From the NCBI GenBank assembly GCA_016213675.1, contig JACQZW010000068.1:1-64000 (forward strand): a DNA stretch of 64,000 bases, written 5' to 3'. Position numbers and translations under genes: made by a program. This document shows, in pieces, positions 31,834 to 43,508 of this stretch. Numbering within the stretch: the first letter of the stretch is position 1; the number at the start of each line of letters is the position of its first letter. The notes under the pieces are model-generated. The model was not told the DNA's origin. It did no database searches and was given only the letters and a program-made list of their open reading frames with translations. This stretch comes from Acidobacteriota bacterium. GTDB lineage: Bacteria > Acidobacteriota > Thermoanaerobaculia > Thermoanaerobaculales > Thermoanaerobaculaceae.

Positions 31834-32976
31834 ATGCGGAAGGTCGCCGGCACCGGCTCGCTCGTCGTCCTCCTCGCACTTCTGGCCGCTTGTTCCGGCG
31901 GCGGCGCGGCCCGCGAGGACGACGGCGCGGGCGACGCAGACGACGGATCCGGCGGCGCCGATGACGGCGACCCCGACGGCACGGAGTCCGACGGCGACGG
32001 GAACGCGGAGCCCGGCGATACCGTCGGGGCGGACGGCGACCCCGACGCTTCGGGCGAGGAGGACGGAGCGGCGGACGACGACGCCGAGGCCGGCGCGCCG
32101 GAGGACGGCGATGCGGACACGTACGCGCCGTGGTCGTTCGTCGCGGCGGCCGATCCCCGCAACAACTTCCTCACGTGGCGCAACGCGCTGCGCGAGATGC
32201 GGGACCTCACCAGGAATCCCCCGCCCTCGTTCGACCACGCGGAGCTGCTCGTCGTCCCGGGGGACATCGACACGAACAGCGTGAACTACCTGCTGTGGGG
32301 CGAGATCTTCCGCGGCGACCCGACCATGGCGGCCTACGTCGCGGCGTTGGGAAACCACGATTTCGAGAACTCGCTGGAGCGCGTCTACGTCACGGGCGCG
32401 ATCCTCCCGGCGCAGCCCGGCCTGGAGCGCCATGCGCCGGACGACGCCAACTACTGGCTCGACTGGAAGAACGTCCGGTTCATCGTCGTGGACCAGTACA
32501 CGAGCCCGTGGGGCGACGACGGATGCTTCGGCGCCGGCGGGAGGGCGTGGGTCGAAGCGGCGATCGAGTCGGCCGTTGCGGCAAGCCACGTGTTCGTGGC
32601 GTTTCACGAGCCCGCCTTCCCGCGCGGCGGGCACGACGGGGATTCGTTCAACGCCTGTCCCGCCGACCGCGATGCGTTCTGGAACATGCTCGTCGCCCAC
32701 CGCGACAAGGTCCGCGCGGCGCTCGTGGGCCACACGCACGTCTACTCCCGCCTGCGTGTCCGGGACCCCGCCGGAGCCGCGGCGAACGACCCCGCGCAGT
32801 TTCCCGACGAGGCCGACGGGATCTGGCAGATCGATTGCGGCGCGGCCGGCAACGGCGATCGCAACACGGTCGTCCGCTTCCAGGTCGAGGCCGACCGTGT
32901 CCGCGTCCGGGCGCTCGACGCCGACAACGGCCTGGTCGCCGGGTTCGACGTGCTCGACGAGTTCGAGATGCCCTGA
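31834..32976 (+). CDS. Calcineurin-like metallophosphoesterase lipoprotein
   Basis: Encodes 380 residues from the ATG at 31834 with GGAGGGG 9 bases before it. The signal is SLVVLLALLAAC, followed by an acidic linker to about residue 95. The catalytic domain has LLVVPGDIDTNS, ALGNHDFENS, VAFHEPAFPRGG and VGHTHVYSRLR, matching the GDxD, GNHD, HxP and GHxH blocks of the family. The first block, usually DxH, reads AAADPRNNF, so one metal ligand (His) differs. It may be a phosphodiesterase acting in the periplasm or outside. A GTGCTAATCT box lies about 50 bases upstream. Confidence 0.85.
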   Translation: MRKVAGTGSLVVLLALLAACSGGGAAREDDGAGDADDGSGGADDGDPDGTESDGDGNAEPGDTVGADGDPDASGEEDGAADDDAEAGAPEDGDADTYAPWSFVAAADPRNNFLTWRNALREMRDLTRNPPPSFDHAELLVVPGDIDTNSVNYLLWGEIFRGDPTMAAYVAALGNHDFENSLERVYVTGAILPAQPGLERHAPDDANYWLDWKNVRFIVVDQYTSPWGDDGCFGAGGRAWVEAAIESAVAASHVFVAFHEPAFPRGGHDGDSFNACPADRDAFWNMLVAHRDKVRAALVGHTHVYSRLRVRDPAGAAANDPAQFPDEADGIWQIDCGAAGNGDRNTVVRFQVEADRVRVRALDADNGLVAGFDVLDEFEMP

Positions 32977-33204
32977 ACGCCGCACCCGGCTGCGGTCGTA
33001 CGGCGGCACCTCGGCGCGCGCGGGCGGGAACCCTGTCATTCGACGTCGTCCTCCTTGCCGGGAGGAGCGCTTCCAACACCGTCCCGGTGGAGTTCGCAAG
33101 GCCGAAGGACGGGCGTCGAAGAGGGCAGCCATTGGCGCGGAGGGCCTCGCCGTCCCGGCCGCCCCGCGTGCTTCTCGCCGCATGCGTGGTTACCGTGGGC
33201 CGGC

Positions 33205-34032
33205 ATGGCAGCGGACACCGCCCAAGGCGATTCGGTTCCGGCGTTCTTCTACGGGACGGCGTGGAAGGAGGACCGGACCGAGGAGCTGACGCGTGCGGCG
33301 CTCGAGGCCGGCTTCGTCGCCATCGACACGGCGAACCAGCGTCGGCACTACGTCGAGGCGGAGGTGGGCGACGCGCTCCGGTCATTCGACCGCTCGAAGC
33401 TCTTCCTGCAGACCAAGTTCACATCGATCGACGGTCAGGACCACCGGCTGCCCTACGACCCCGACGCGACGCCGGGGGAACAGGTGACGCAGTCGCTCGC
33501 GTCGTCGCTCGAGCACCTGGGCACGGACCGCGTGGACTCGTTCCTGCTGCACGGTCCGTCGCGGCCGGATCACTTCACGACCGAGGACCTGGAAGCGTGG
33601 AGGGCGATCGCCAGGCAGCGCAAAGCGGGCCGCACGCGGCTGATCGGCGTGAGCAACGTCTCCCTCGCGCACCTGCGGCAGCTGCTGGCCGCCCATGAGC
33701 CGCTTCCGGCGATTGTGCAGAACCGGTGTTTCGCGCGCACCGGCTGGGACCGCGACGTCCGATCGTTCTGCCGCGACCATGGAATCGTCTACCAGGCGTT
33801 CTCCCTGCTCACCGCGAACGGGCGCGAGCTGACGTCTCCGGCGGTCGCGCGGATCGCCCGGCGCGCCGGGCGCACTGTGCCGCAGGTCGTCTTCCGCTTC
33901 GCGCAGCAGGCGGGAATGATCCCGCTCACGGGCACGACGGACCCGGTCCACATGCGCGAGGACCTGGCGTGCTCCGAATTCGTTTTGCCCGACGACGACG
34001 TCCGGGCGTTGGAGCGGATCGCGATTCCCTAG
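33205..34032 (+). CDS. Aldo/keto reductase family oxidoreductase
   Basis: Encodes 275 residues from the ATG at 33205, in frame with a longer open frame upstream that lacks homology. The family tetrad is visible: Asp in FVAIDTANQ, Tyr in RRHYVEAEVG, Lys in LFLQTKFT and His in FLLHGPS. The C-terminal part has IPLTGTTDPVHMREDL, the NADPH-binding region. Such enzymes reduce carbonyl compounds with NADPH in the cytoplasm; the substrate is not predictable. The 228 bases before it hold nothing I can assign. Confidence 0.9.
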   Translation: MAADTAQGDSVPAFFYGTAWKEDRTEELTRAALEAGFVAIDTANQRRHYVEAEVGDALRSFDRSKLFLQTKFTSIDGQDHRLPYDPDATPGEQVTQSLASSLEHLGTDRVDSFLLHGPSRPDHFTTEDLEAWRAIARQRKAGRTRLIGVSNVSLAHLRQLLAAHEPLPAIVQNRCFARTGWDRDVRSFCRDHGIVYQAFSLLTANGRELTSPAVARIARRAGRTVPQVVFRFAQQAGMIPLTGTTDPVHMREDLACSEFVLPDDDVRALERIAIP

Positions 34033-34157
34033 CCGCCCGCGGCATCCGCATTCCGGCGGGTCGTCCAGCCGCAGCGCAGCTCGACCCGCGAACCGGGTCC
34101 CGGGCGGGCTTGCGGACGCCGATCCGAGGCGGTACTCTCCGGAGTGGAGGAAGCGAA

Positions 34158-35492
34158 ATGTCGAGGCCGTTGCAGCCTGCCCGGGTGGCGGACGACCGAC
34201 GGAGCATTCGGCGCGCGGCCCCGTGCCGGGCCGCCGCGGCTCTTGGCCTGTCGGGCCACGTGTCGCGAGTCATCGTCGCCGTGATGGCCGCCGGCTGCTA
34301 CTCGTCCGGGCCCGAGTTGGACGACGCGAGCGGCGCCGACCGGACGGGCTGCCGATTGGATCGCGAGTGCTCCGACGACGATCCCTGCAACGGCGAGGAG
34401 CCCTGCTTGCCGGACGGCACGTGTGGGGAGGGAGTGCCGCCTTCGACCGAGCGACCGTGCCCGCACCCGTCGGGCGACGGGTTCTGTCGCGAGGGGACCT
34501 GCGTCCCGACGACCTGCGGGGACGGAATCGTCGATCCGTTCGAGGAGTGCGACGACGGCAACGGGGTCGCCGGCGACGGTTGCGACCGGCGTTGCATCCT
34601 CGGCTGCCGCGCCCGCGAGGAGTGCGACGACGAAGACGAGTGCACCGACGACGACTGCGTCGCCGTCGAGGACGGGAGGGAGTGCGCGCACGCTCCGTGG
34701 ACCGGAATCGCATGCTCGGACGGGAATGCCTGCACCGGTGACGATTCGTGCGTCGCCGGCACGTGCATTCCCGGGCTTCCCCGCGATTGCACGGACGCTG
34801 AGCCGTGCACGATCGATGGCTGCGAGCCGGCCATCGGGTGCACGCACCAGAGACTGACCGAGTACCACCGGGACGACGACGGAGACGGATGGGGCGCCCC
34901 GCACGACTTCGTCTGTCGGGCGGAACCACCCATGGGGTACACGGTCTACGACGGCGATTGCTGCGACCGCGTTGCGGAAGCGCATCCGGGCGCGGACTAC
35001 CAGGATCGGGCGTACGTCTGCGGCACCGGCGACGTCCCGTCGTTCGACTACGACTGCGACGGCGTCGAGGACCCCGCCGTGCCGACGCTGGCGACGCCGT
35101 GCGTCGCCGACAGCGGCAGCGTCTGCTGGGGAGGAAGCGGCTGGTGTCCGGAGGGCGGCTCCCTCCCGGAATGTCGCGGAGTGCCCGCCTGCGGTGAGAT
35201 GGGGGTCCTTCAGACAGGCTGCACTCTGATTCCGCCGGGCGGAGACCCGCCTCCCGGATACCCCGCCCCGCCCGCCGGGCCCCCGCCGGAAGACACCGTG
35301 GATGCCGGTCCCGGCACGGGCGGGCCGGACGCCAGGACGTCCGGGTCGGCCGACGGCGGATCGGACGAACCCGAGCCGCCCGATGCGGGAGCTGCGAAGG
35401 ACCACCCGGACGACACGTCCGAAGCGGAGGCCGATTTCAGCGGGTGGGTGTGTGCGCCGGTCCTGGCGGCGGCCGTGCAGCGCTGTCGCTGA
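34158..35492 (+). CDS. Cys-rich surface lipoprotein with DUF4215 motif
   Basis: Encodes 444 residues from the ATG at 34158 with GGAGG 8 bases before it. The signal is less typical: [13 protein letters not shown] after a 40-residue Arg/Ala-rich N-region, so a downstream start is possible. After the Cys come disulfide-rich modules with about 45 Cys: [20 protein letters not shown], then [20 protein letters not shown] and GDGCDRRC (DUF4215), EGF- or dickkopf-like pairs, and a metal-binding-like [15 protein letters not shown] loop. The C-terminus is Pro/Asp-rich low complexity. A TTGCGG-N17-TACTCT promoter-like pair lies at 34110-34138. It ends 19 bases from the converging katG. Confidence 0.8.
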   Translation: MSRPLQPARVADDRRSIRRAAPCRAAAALGLSGHVSRVIVAVMAAGCYSSGPELDDASGADRTGCRLDRECSDDDPCNGEEPCLPDGTCGEGVPPSTERPCPHPSGDGFCREGTCVPTTCGDGIVDPFEECDDGNGVAGDGCDRRCILGCRAREECDDEDECTDDDCVAVEDGRECAHAPWTGIACSDGNACTGDDSCVAGTCIPGLPRDCTDAEPCTIDGCEPAIGCTHQRLTEYHRDDDGDGWGAPHDFVCRAEPPMGYTVYDGDCCDRVAEAHPGADYQDRAYVCGTGDVPSFDYDCDGVEDPAVPTLATPCVADSGSVCWGGSGWCPEGGSLPECRGVPACGEMGVLQTGCTLIPPGGDPPPGYPAPPAGPPPEDTVDAGPGTGGPDARTSGSADGGSDEPEPPDAGAAKDHPDDTSEAEADFSGWVCAPVLAAAVQRCR

Positions 35493-35511
35493 AGGGCGCC
35501 CCTCCCGGCGC

Positions 35512-37770
<2,259 letters not shown>

Positions 37771-37807
37771 TCACCCCCCTCGATCCTGTCAAACGAGCTG
37801 TGCGGCT

Positions 37808-40800
37808 TTACGGCGCGACCGGGGCGGCGTCGGCCACTTCGATGGCGACGGGGCGGGTCTGGGCGCGGACGTCGGGGTCGTAGTAGAGGTAGGCTTCCGA
37901 GCGCGGGGCCTGCGCGCGCAGGGGATAGCGCGCCTCGAAGCCCACCTCGAAGCGCAGCCGCTGGCCGGGCACCAGCTTCGCCACGTAGATGATGATCTGC
38001 CGGCCCGTCAGCTCGTAGCGCGCGATCTTCCCGGCCTCCATCGCCGCCTCCAGGTCCGCCGTCACCACGTCGAACCCCGGCGGGATCCCCAGGTCGATGA
38101 TCACGTTCTCCGCCGGCTCCTCGAAGACGTACTCCGCCGTCACCTGCGCCCTGAGGATGTCGCCCGTCGCGAGCTGCGTGCGGTCGTACTCCACCTTCAG
38201 CCGGAGCGGCTCGTCCTCCGCGGGCCGCTGCTCCGCGGGCCACGGCACCCAGCTCCGCGCCAGGATCTGCGTCATGATCCCCTTGCGCTCGGCCAGCGAG
38301 CTGGCGATGGTCACCGTGTTGCGGCCCGCCTGGAGCTTGCCCGTCGCATCCACCACATGCATCACGTCCGCGGTCTCCGGCGTGATCTCGATCGTCTGCA
38401 CGACCTCGCCGTTGATGACCACGTCGACGCTGGCCGTGACGTCCCGCGGCCCGCCCAGCGCCGCCTGGATCAACGCCTTGAGCGTCATGATGGTCGCCTG
38501 CGTCGAGCTCCAGTTGCCCATCGCGTCCTTGTGCCGCACCAGCCAGTCGAGCGCGCCCTGCGCGAGATTCGGCTCGAGGCCGCTCTCGATCAGGCCGAGC
38601 GCGATGAGTGCGGTGGCCTCCATCGCCCCGACGTCGCCCGTCGAACCGAAGGCCGAGGGATCCTCGCTCTGCCAGTACACCCCGCCGTCCTCGTCCTCTT
38701 TCTTGAGGCGTGCCAGGACCGCGACGACCTTGTCGCGCCGCGAGTGGTCCGGGTCGTCGGCGAAGACCTGCAGGAGCAGGCCCAGCGTGTACGGGTCGTC
38801 GATGTCGCCGTCGAGCTTGCCGGCCAGGAACGAGCGCGCCCGGTTCAGCGCGTCGCCCTCGACGCCGCTCTCGGCGAGCGCCCAGGTGACGTACGCCGTC
38901 GTGTTGACGATCGAGCCCTGCTGGCGGTTGATCGCGCCCTCGGCGATGCCGCCCTGCTCCACCTCCCAGCTCCCGTCGCCCTTCTGCTTCCCGAGGAGGA
39001 ACTCCTTCGTGCGCTGGATGACGTCGGGATCGACCGGATAGACCTGCGACATGTCCACGAACTCGCGCAGGCCGTACGCCGTGAGCACCAGGTGCGCCGG
39101 CGTGTTGCCGAACCACTCGAACCCGCCGCCCGTGCACTCGAACGTGAGCAGCCGCTGGTACCCGAGCTGCACGTACTGCTCGGCCTTCATCTGGATCTCG
39201 GGCGTGATCGTCTCGGTCTTCCGGAGGTAGTCGAGCACCAGGAGGTTGGGGTAGGTCGACGACGAGGTCTGCTCGAAACAGCCGCCGGGCATCTGGAGCA
39301 TCGAGTCGAGGTTCTCCACCGCCTGCGCCAGCGCGCCGGGATAGACCTTCACCTCGAGGTACTCGCTGCCGGGGATCCCGTCGCGCGGCATCTCGAACTC
39401 GTGCGTCACCTCGCCGATGAGCGCGTCGGAGAACGTCTGCTCGACGGGCACGCCGTCGGGCTCGACCCGGATGTCGCGGCGGATGGCGTCCGACTTCCGC
39501 TCGCCGGTGGCGTAGACCGTGAGGGCGTGGGTGCCGGGGCCCTTGGCCTTGATGCGGAAGAAGCGCGAGGTGACCTCGCGGGGGTCGAGGCGCACGGTGA
39601 GCTTCTGGGCGCCGATGGCCTGGAACCAGTTGTCGGCGACCAGCTCCAGCTCCACGTCCTGGGCCTGGTCGAGATAGTTGTACAGGGCGACGGGGATGGA
39701 GACCTCGTCGTTCTGGGTGAGGGCGACCGGCAGGTCGAGGTCGACGAAGAACGGCTGGAAGACGACGATGCCGTGTTCGCGGGAGCCGAGCGCGCCGTCG
39801 CTGGAGGAGGCGAGGACGCTCATGCGCCACGTCGTGATCGAGTCGGCCATGTCCAGCTCGACCTCGGCCTCGCCGTTGTCGTCGGTCACCACGTCCGGCT
39901 TCCACAGCAGCGTTTCCGGGAAGAACTTGCGGATGCGCGCGGGCGGGCCGCCTGCCCCTCCCCCGGCCGGCGTGGTCGGTTCCGGCGTCGAGGTGCTGCC
40001 CGTCTCGGTCGCCACCGCCATGTCCGCAGCCATGAACGCGCCGGCGGGCGCGGCCATCGGCGGCGCGCCGCCCCAGCCGCCTGCCTCTTCCATGGGGAAT
40101 GCGCCGCGCATGCGGTCCCAGCGTCCCTCCTGCCGTTCGCCTTCCTCCTCCTGGATCGCGCTCGCCCATTCCTGCTCGGCAGGCGACAGCGCGCTGTAGT
40201 AGTCGGGCCAGACGGCGCTCAGCGTGTACGTGCGGTACTCGCCCTCGGGCACCTCGAGGGTCGAGGGATCCCAGTACGTGTCCCACTTCACGTCGTCGTC
40301 GGTGTCGGTGCGCCCGTCGGGACCCTTGGAGAAGATCTCGACCCGCCCGATGGTCCAGTCCGGACCCTGGCCCCACCGTTCCTGGGGGAGCTTGCGCACG
40401 ACGTACTCGCGGCCCCACGGGTCGCGCAGCGCGTCGCTGGTCGCGAAGTGCGTCCCCGCCGGCGTGCCGGCCGGTCGCGTCCAGCGCAGCTCGGCGAAGA
40501 TGTCGCTCGGCACGCAGTACTGGCCGTAGCCGTAGTAGTAGTTGTCCTGGTCCTCTTCGCAGCGTGCCTCCTCCTGCATCGCCCACAGGGCGACCAGGCG
40601 ATAGACGTGCAGCACGCCCCAGCGGGCGGCGCGGTTCGCGAGGTCGATCATCTCGAGGCCGCCCTGCAGACCTTCCAGGTCCTCGACGCGGACCGGGCGC
40701 CCCGCGGGCGCGGTACGTTCTCCGTCGGTGAGGAGCTGCGCGGCCACGGCGCGGTCGAGCACGTCGTCCTTGAGCTCCCCGGGGTGGTTGTCCTCGTGGG

Positions 40801-43093
40801 CCAGCCCGCCGCCGGTGAATCCGACAAGCTTCTCCAGGGCGTCGTAGATGCGCCACAGCTTGCCGGTGCGGAACGCCTCGCGCTCGGCCGCCTTGTTCTG
40901 GTCGAGACTCCACGGCGCCTCGGGCTCCGCACCGGCCAGGAGCACCGCCGCGGCCTTCTGCCGCGCGGCGGGGATGTCGCGGTCGCGGATCACGTCGTCG
41001 ACGCTCACGCCGCCGGGCGCGAAGTGCAGCTCGTAGCGCGGCCGCAGGATCTCCTTCTCCAGCAGGAAGTAGATCTTCTCCAGGCCGGGTTGCATCTCCT
41101 GGAGCGCGTAGACCGCCTCGTCGACCATGATCACGCCGAGCGCCGCGGCCTTGGGACGGCCGGCGGCGTCGGTCACGGCGAAGCGGATGCGCGCGTGCTC
41201 GCCCGGCAGGTACTCGGGCTGGTTCTGGCTGACATCGATCCGCAGCTCGTCCGCGGGCTCGACCACCATCACCCGCCCGTCGCGCACGAACTCGCCGTCG
41301 CGGCGCAAGAGGTACGCGTGCAGCTCGAGCGTCCCGGCCAGCTCGGGCGGGATCGCCAGGTCGAGGCTCGCCTTGCCGTCCGCGAGATCGAGCGTCTTCG
41401 TGAGCACGGTCTGGCGGCCCTGGACGATGTCGAGGAAGACGGAGCCGACGTCCCGCGTGGAGAGGACCTGGACCTTGGTCGTGCTCCCCGCCTTGGCCAC
41501 GGCATGCTCCAGGCGCAGCAGCACCTGGTCGTCGCCGCCGGCCTCGACGGGGACCGCGACCGCGGTGTCGAAGCGCTCGCCGCCCGCGTCCGCGGCGAAC
41601 CGCACGGGCAGGGACGCCCGGGCGATGCCGTTCTCGTCGGTGGATGCGCGGTCGGGGAGATTCCGCGGCGCGTGCCAGCGCAGCGCGGCGATGCCCAGCT
41701 CGTCGGTCGCGGCGCTGGTCGAGCCGTCGGGCACGTCGAGCGTCACGGTGCCGCGGACGGCGGTGCCGTCCGGTCGGGCGACGGCGATCCACAGCACGTT
41801 GTCCACGCCGGGCACGACCCGCCCGGATTCGGGCATCACGAGGACCTCGAGCGGGTCGGGCGAGACCACGACCGAGCCGTGGTCCGTCTCGTCCTGGTCC
41901 GCCGTGTCCACGACGGTGGTCTCGAACGTGACGCGCGCATTGCCCTGCTCCAGCTCCGAGCCGGCGAGCACGCGCGGCAGGGTGATCTCGAAGCCCCAGA
42001 TGCCGTCGGCGTCCGTCGTGCCGTGCGCCTCCTGGAAGGTGTGGAACTCGGCGTCGAAGGTCTGGGCCTTGACGGTGACGCGGCCGCCCGCGACGGGCTG
42101 GCCGAAGAAGTAGCGGGCGTTGACGGTGCCCGAGACGACGTCGCCGGGGGCGTAGTACGACCGATCGAAGCTCACCGCCACCTGGAATTTCGGCAGGACG
42201 TAGTGTTCGACCGTGACGGTCTTCTCGGCCAGGGTTTCGCCGCCGGCATCCACCAGGGAGACGTGCCATGGTCCCTTGTTGACCTGGGAGGCGATGGGGA
42301 AGTCGAGCGACGCGATGCCCTGGGCGGAGGTGCGGACGGTCTTGCGCTGCAGCTTGTTGCCCTTGGCGTCCTCGATGAGGAACGTCACGGAGACGTTGCC
42401 GCGGGCGCCGACCTCGCGGCCGGAGAGGGCGAGGGCACGCAGGTGCATGATCTGCCCGGGCTGGTACATCGGCTTGTCGGTGGTGAGCAGGACGCGCATC
42501 GGGTCGGTGATGTCCACCTCGCGCGCGTGGGTCGCCTTGCCGTTCGTCTCGTCGTCGACGACGTGGACGGTGAGCAGCGACTTGCCGGCCGTGCCGCGCG
42601 GGACGCGGAAGGAGACCGCGGCTGCGCCCTTCTCGTCGGTGCGCCCGTGGTACACGGTCTTCGCGTCGTCGCCCGTGCCGAGCGCGACCCAGACCTCGGC
42701 GTCCGGGGCCGGCGCGGCCTCGAGCAGAGAGACCTCGCGCTCGACGACGACCCGCAGGCCGGCGCGAGCGCCGACGGCGAGCTGGAGCTGACCGAGCAGG
42801 GTGGCCTGGAGGCCGCCTTCGACGTGGTCGCCCGGCTCGTCGGGAGCGTCTACCGGCAGCTCGACGTCCACGGGCTCGGGATCCTCGAGCACGGCGGGCA
42901 CGGACGCCGCGGTCGGACCGCCGGCGGGCGAGGTGGTCCACTGGTCGGGGCGGGGCTCGTCGCCCCCGGTCGGGCCGGGAGTTCGTCCCGGACAGGCCGC
43001 GGCCGCCATGATTGCGGCCGCCGCGAGCCAGCGAAGCCGCGCGGTCTTCCTTCCCCTGCCCGCCATCCGCCGATTCTGCCGTGCGTACTCCAT
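37808..43093 (-). CDS. Alpha-2-macroglobulin family lipoprotein with thioester
   Basis: Encodes 1761 residues. The start at 43093 follows AGGGAGGA; the signal is LRWLAAAAIMAAAAC, a lipobox. Bacterial alpha-2-macroglobulins trap proteases: cutting in a bait region exposes a thioester that binds the attacker. Here the thioester motif is MPGGCFEQTSSSTYPN with the Cys at residue 1272, so the trap can be active. A disordered stretch at about residues 990-1060 (Glu/Gly/Ala/Met/Pro-rich, with TETGSTSTPEPTTPAGGG) is the likely bait region. Many MG beta domains precede it (for example MYQPGQIMHLRALALSGREV), and the complement-like alpha/alpha toroid and receptor-type domain follow. Enterobacterial homologues often pair with PBP1C; here no such gene is adjacent. 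It is the longest gene of the window. Confidence 0.93.
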   Translation of the reverse strand: MEYARQNRRMAGRGRKTARLRWLAAAAIMAAAACPGRTPGPTGGDEPRPDQWTTSPAGGPTAASVPAVLEDPEPVDVELPVDAPDEPGDHVEGGLQATLLGQLQLAVGARAGLRVVVEREVSLLEAAPAPDAEVWVALGTGDDAKTVYHGRTDEKGAAAVSFRVPRGTAGKSLLTVHVVDDETNGKATHAREVDITDPMRVLLTTDKPMYQPGQIMHLRALALSGREVGARGNVSVTFLIEDAKGNKLQRKTVRTSAQGIASLDFPIASQVNKGPWHVSLVDAGGETLAEKTVTVEHYVLPKFQVAVSFDRSYYAPGDVVSGTVNARYFFGQPVAGGRVTVKAQTFDAEFHTFQEAHGTTDADGIWGFEITLPRVLAGSELEQGNARVTFETTVVDTADQDETDHGSVVVSPDPLEVLVMPESGRVVPGVDNVLWIAVARPDGTAVRGTVTLDVPDGSTSAATDELGIAALRWHAPRNLPDRASTDENGIARASLPVRFAADAGGERFDTAVAVPVEAGGDDQVLLRLEHAVAKAGSTTKVQVLSTRDVGSVFLDIVQGRQTVLTKTLDLADGKASLDLAIPPELAGTLELHAYLLRRDGEFVRDGRVMVVEPADELRIDVSQNQPEYLPGEHARIRFAVTDAAGRPKAAALGVIMVDEAVYALQEMQPGLEKIYFLLEKEILRPRYELHFAPGGVSVDDVIRDRDIPAARQKAAAVLLAGAEPEAPWSLDQNKAAEREAFRTGKLWRIYDALEKLVGFTGGGLAHEDNHPGELKDDVLDRAVAAQLLTDGERTAPAGRPVRVEDLEGLQGGLEMIDLANRAARWGVLHVYRLVALWAMQEEARCEEDQDNYYYGYGQYCVPSDIFAELRWTRPAGTPAGTHFATSDALRDPWGREYVVRKLPQERWGQGPDWTIGRVEIFSKGPDGRTDTDDDVKWDTYWDPSTLEVPEGEYRTYTLSAVWPDYYSALSPAEQEWASAIQEEEGERQEGRWDRMRGAFPMEEAGGWGGAPPMAAPAGAFMAADMAVATETGSTSTPEPTTPAGGGAGGPPARIRKFFPETLLWKPDVVTDDNGEAEVELDMADSITTWRMSVLASSSDGALGSREHGIVVFQPFFVDLDLPVALTQNDEVSIPVALYNYLDQAQDVELELVADNWFQAIGAQKLTVRLDPREVTSRFFRIKAKGPGTHALTVYATGERKSDAIRRDIRVEPDGVPVEQTFSDALIGEVTHEFEMPRDGIPGSEYLEVKVYPGALAQAVENLDSMLQMPGGCFEQTSSSTYPNLLVLDYLRKTETITPEIQMKAEQYVQLGYQRLLTFECTGGGFEWFGNTPAHLVLTAYGLREFVDMSQVYPVDPDVIQRTKEFLLGKQKGDGSWEVEQGGIAEGAINRQQGSIVNTTAYVTWALAESGVEGDALNRARSFLAGKLDGDIDDPYTLGLLLQVFADDPDHSRRDKVVAVLARLKKEDEDGGVYWQSEDPSAFGSTGDVGAMEATALIALGLIESGLEPNLAQGALDWLVRHKDAMGNWSSTQATIMTLKALIQAALGGPRDVTASVDVVINGEVVQTIEITPETADVMHVVDATGKLQAGRNTVTIASSLAERKGIMTQILARSWVPWPAEQRPAEDEPLRLKVEYDRTQLATGDILRAQVTAEYVFEEPAENVIIDLGIPPGFDVVTADLEAAMEAGKIARYELTGRQIIIYVAKLVPGQRLRFEVGFEARYPLRAQAPRSEAYLYYDPDVRAQTRPVAIEVADAAPVAP

Positions 43094-43204
43094 GGTCGTC
43101 CTCCCTGTGGATGCCCCGCCGTTCTCCGGAGCGCCGTCCCGTTGTCGTCGCCGTGCCCGATGATACCCGGAACGGCGATGGGGGGTTCCTACGGATGAAG
43201 TGGC

Positions 43205-43238
43205 CGCGGGGTTCCAGTGGGAAGGAAGAAACCCCGCG
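43205..43238. repeat. Inverted repeat CGCGGGGTT / AACCCCGCG
   Basis: A perfect 9-bp stem with a 16-base loop, upstream of both divergent genes. It is not followed by a T-run in either direction. It may be an operator, an RNA hairpin or part of a repeat element. Confidence 0.5.
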
Positions 43239-43321
43239 TCCGGCTCCCCATCACGTTCGTCGCGCCGGACCCGCAGTAGGCACGACTCGGCGCTTCACCT
43301 GACCGGGGCGCCCGTACGCCC

Positions 43322-43387
43322 GCAACCGGCAACCGGGCACAAGCACCCCGCGGCCGGCAGTGATCATCGCCCGTTGCCGGTTGCCGG
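43322..43387. repeat. Inverted repeat of CAACCGG units
   Basis: GCAACCGGCAACCGGGC at 43322-43338 is matched in inverse by GCCCGTTGCCGGTTGCCGG at 43369-43387, with one unmatched base. The 30-base spacer contains CCCCGCGGCCGG. Each arm is itself a tandem repeat of a 7-base unit. Confidence 0.65.
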
Positions 43388-43412
43388 TCGCCCGCTGCCT
43401 GTTCCCTGCCCG

Positions 43413-43444
43413 GGTCCAGGTCCAGGTCCTGGTCCTGGTCCAGG
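43413..43444. repeat. Hexamer tandem repeat GGTCC(A/T)
   Basis: Five successive hexamers, GGTCCA twice, GGTCCT twice and GGTCCA again, then GG. The order makes the block palindromic overall. Confidence 0.75.
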
Positions 43445-43460
43445 AAGGCCGGAGCCGCCC

Positions 43461-43490
43461 GCGTCCATCGGTGTCCATCGGTGGTTTCTT
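43461..43490. repeat. Interspersed repeat with unit ACCGATGGAC, copy 2 (inverted)
   Basis: On the minus strand AAGAAACCACCGATGGACAC is followed by CGATGGACGC. It shares AACCACCGATGGACACCGAT with copy 1 at 25915. It ends about 20 bases before the FHA-activator start codon. Confidence 0.75.
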
Positions 43491-43491
43491 C

Positions 43492-43500
43492 TTGTATCCT
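43492..43500 (+). promoter_or_regulatory. Putative -10 box TTGTATCCT before the FHA activator
   Basis: TATCCT ends 8 bases before the ATG at 43509, in the same position relative to the start codon as the GTGCTAnCCT boxes elsewhere. No clear -35 box; the bases upstream belong to the repeat at 43461. Confidence 0.3.
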
Positions 43501-43508
43501 GTCGCCGC

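Larger units (their letters stand above)
43094..43508. other. 415-base gap between divergent genes, filled with repeats
   Basis: No gene is supported here. From left to right it holds a TATCAT-like box for the A2M gene (minus strand, about 43162-43168), a 9-bp inverted repeat (43205-43238), an inverted repeat of CAACCGG units (43322-43387), a run of GGTCC(A/T) hexamers (43413-43444), copy 2 of the ACCGATGGAC repeat (43461-43490) and a TTGTATCCT box 8 bases before the ATG at 43509. Confidence 0.8.

Noticed and set aside
32977-33204. N-terminal extension of the aldo/keto reductase
   Set aside because: The frame is open but the added residues are Arg/Gly-rich and outside the family's usual length. 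The ATG at 33205 fits the first strand.
38357-43198. A 1613-codon open frame on the plus strand
   Set aside because: It is antisense to the alpha-2-macroglobulin gene, has no start context and a composition of Arg, Gly, Val and His typical of a shadow frame.
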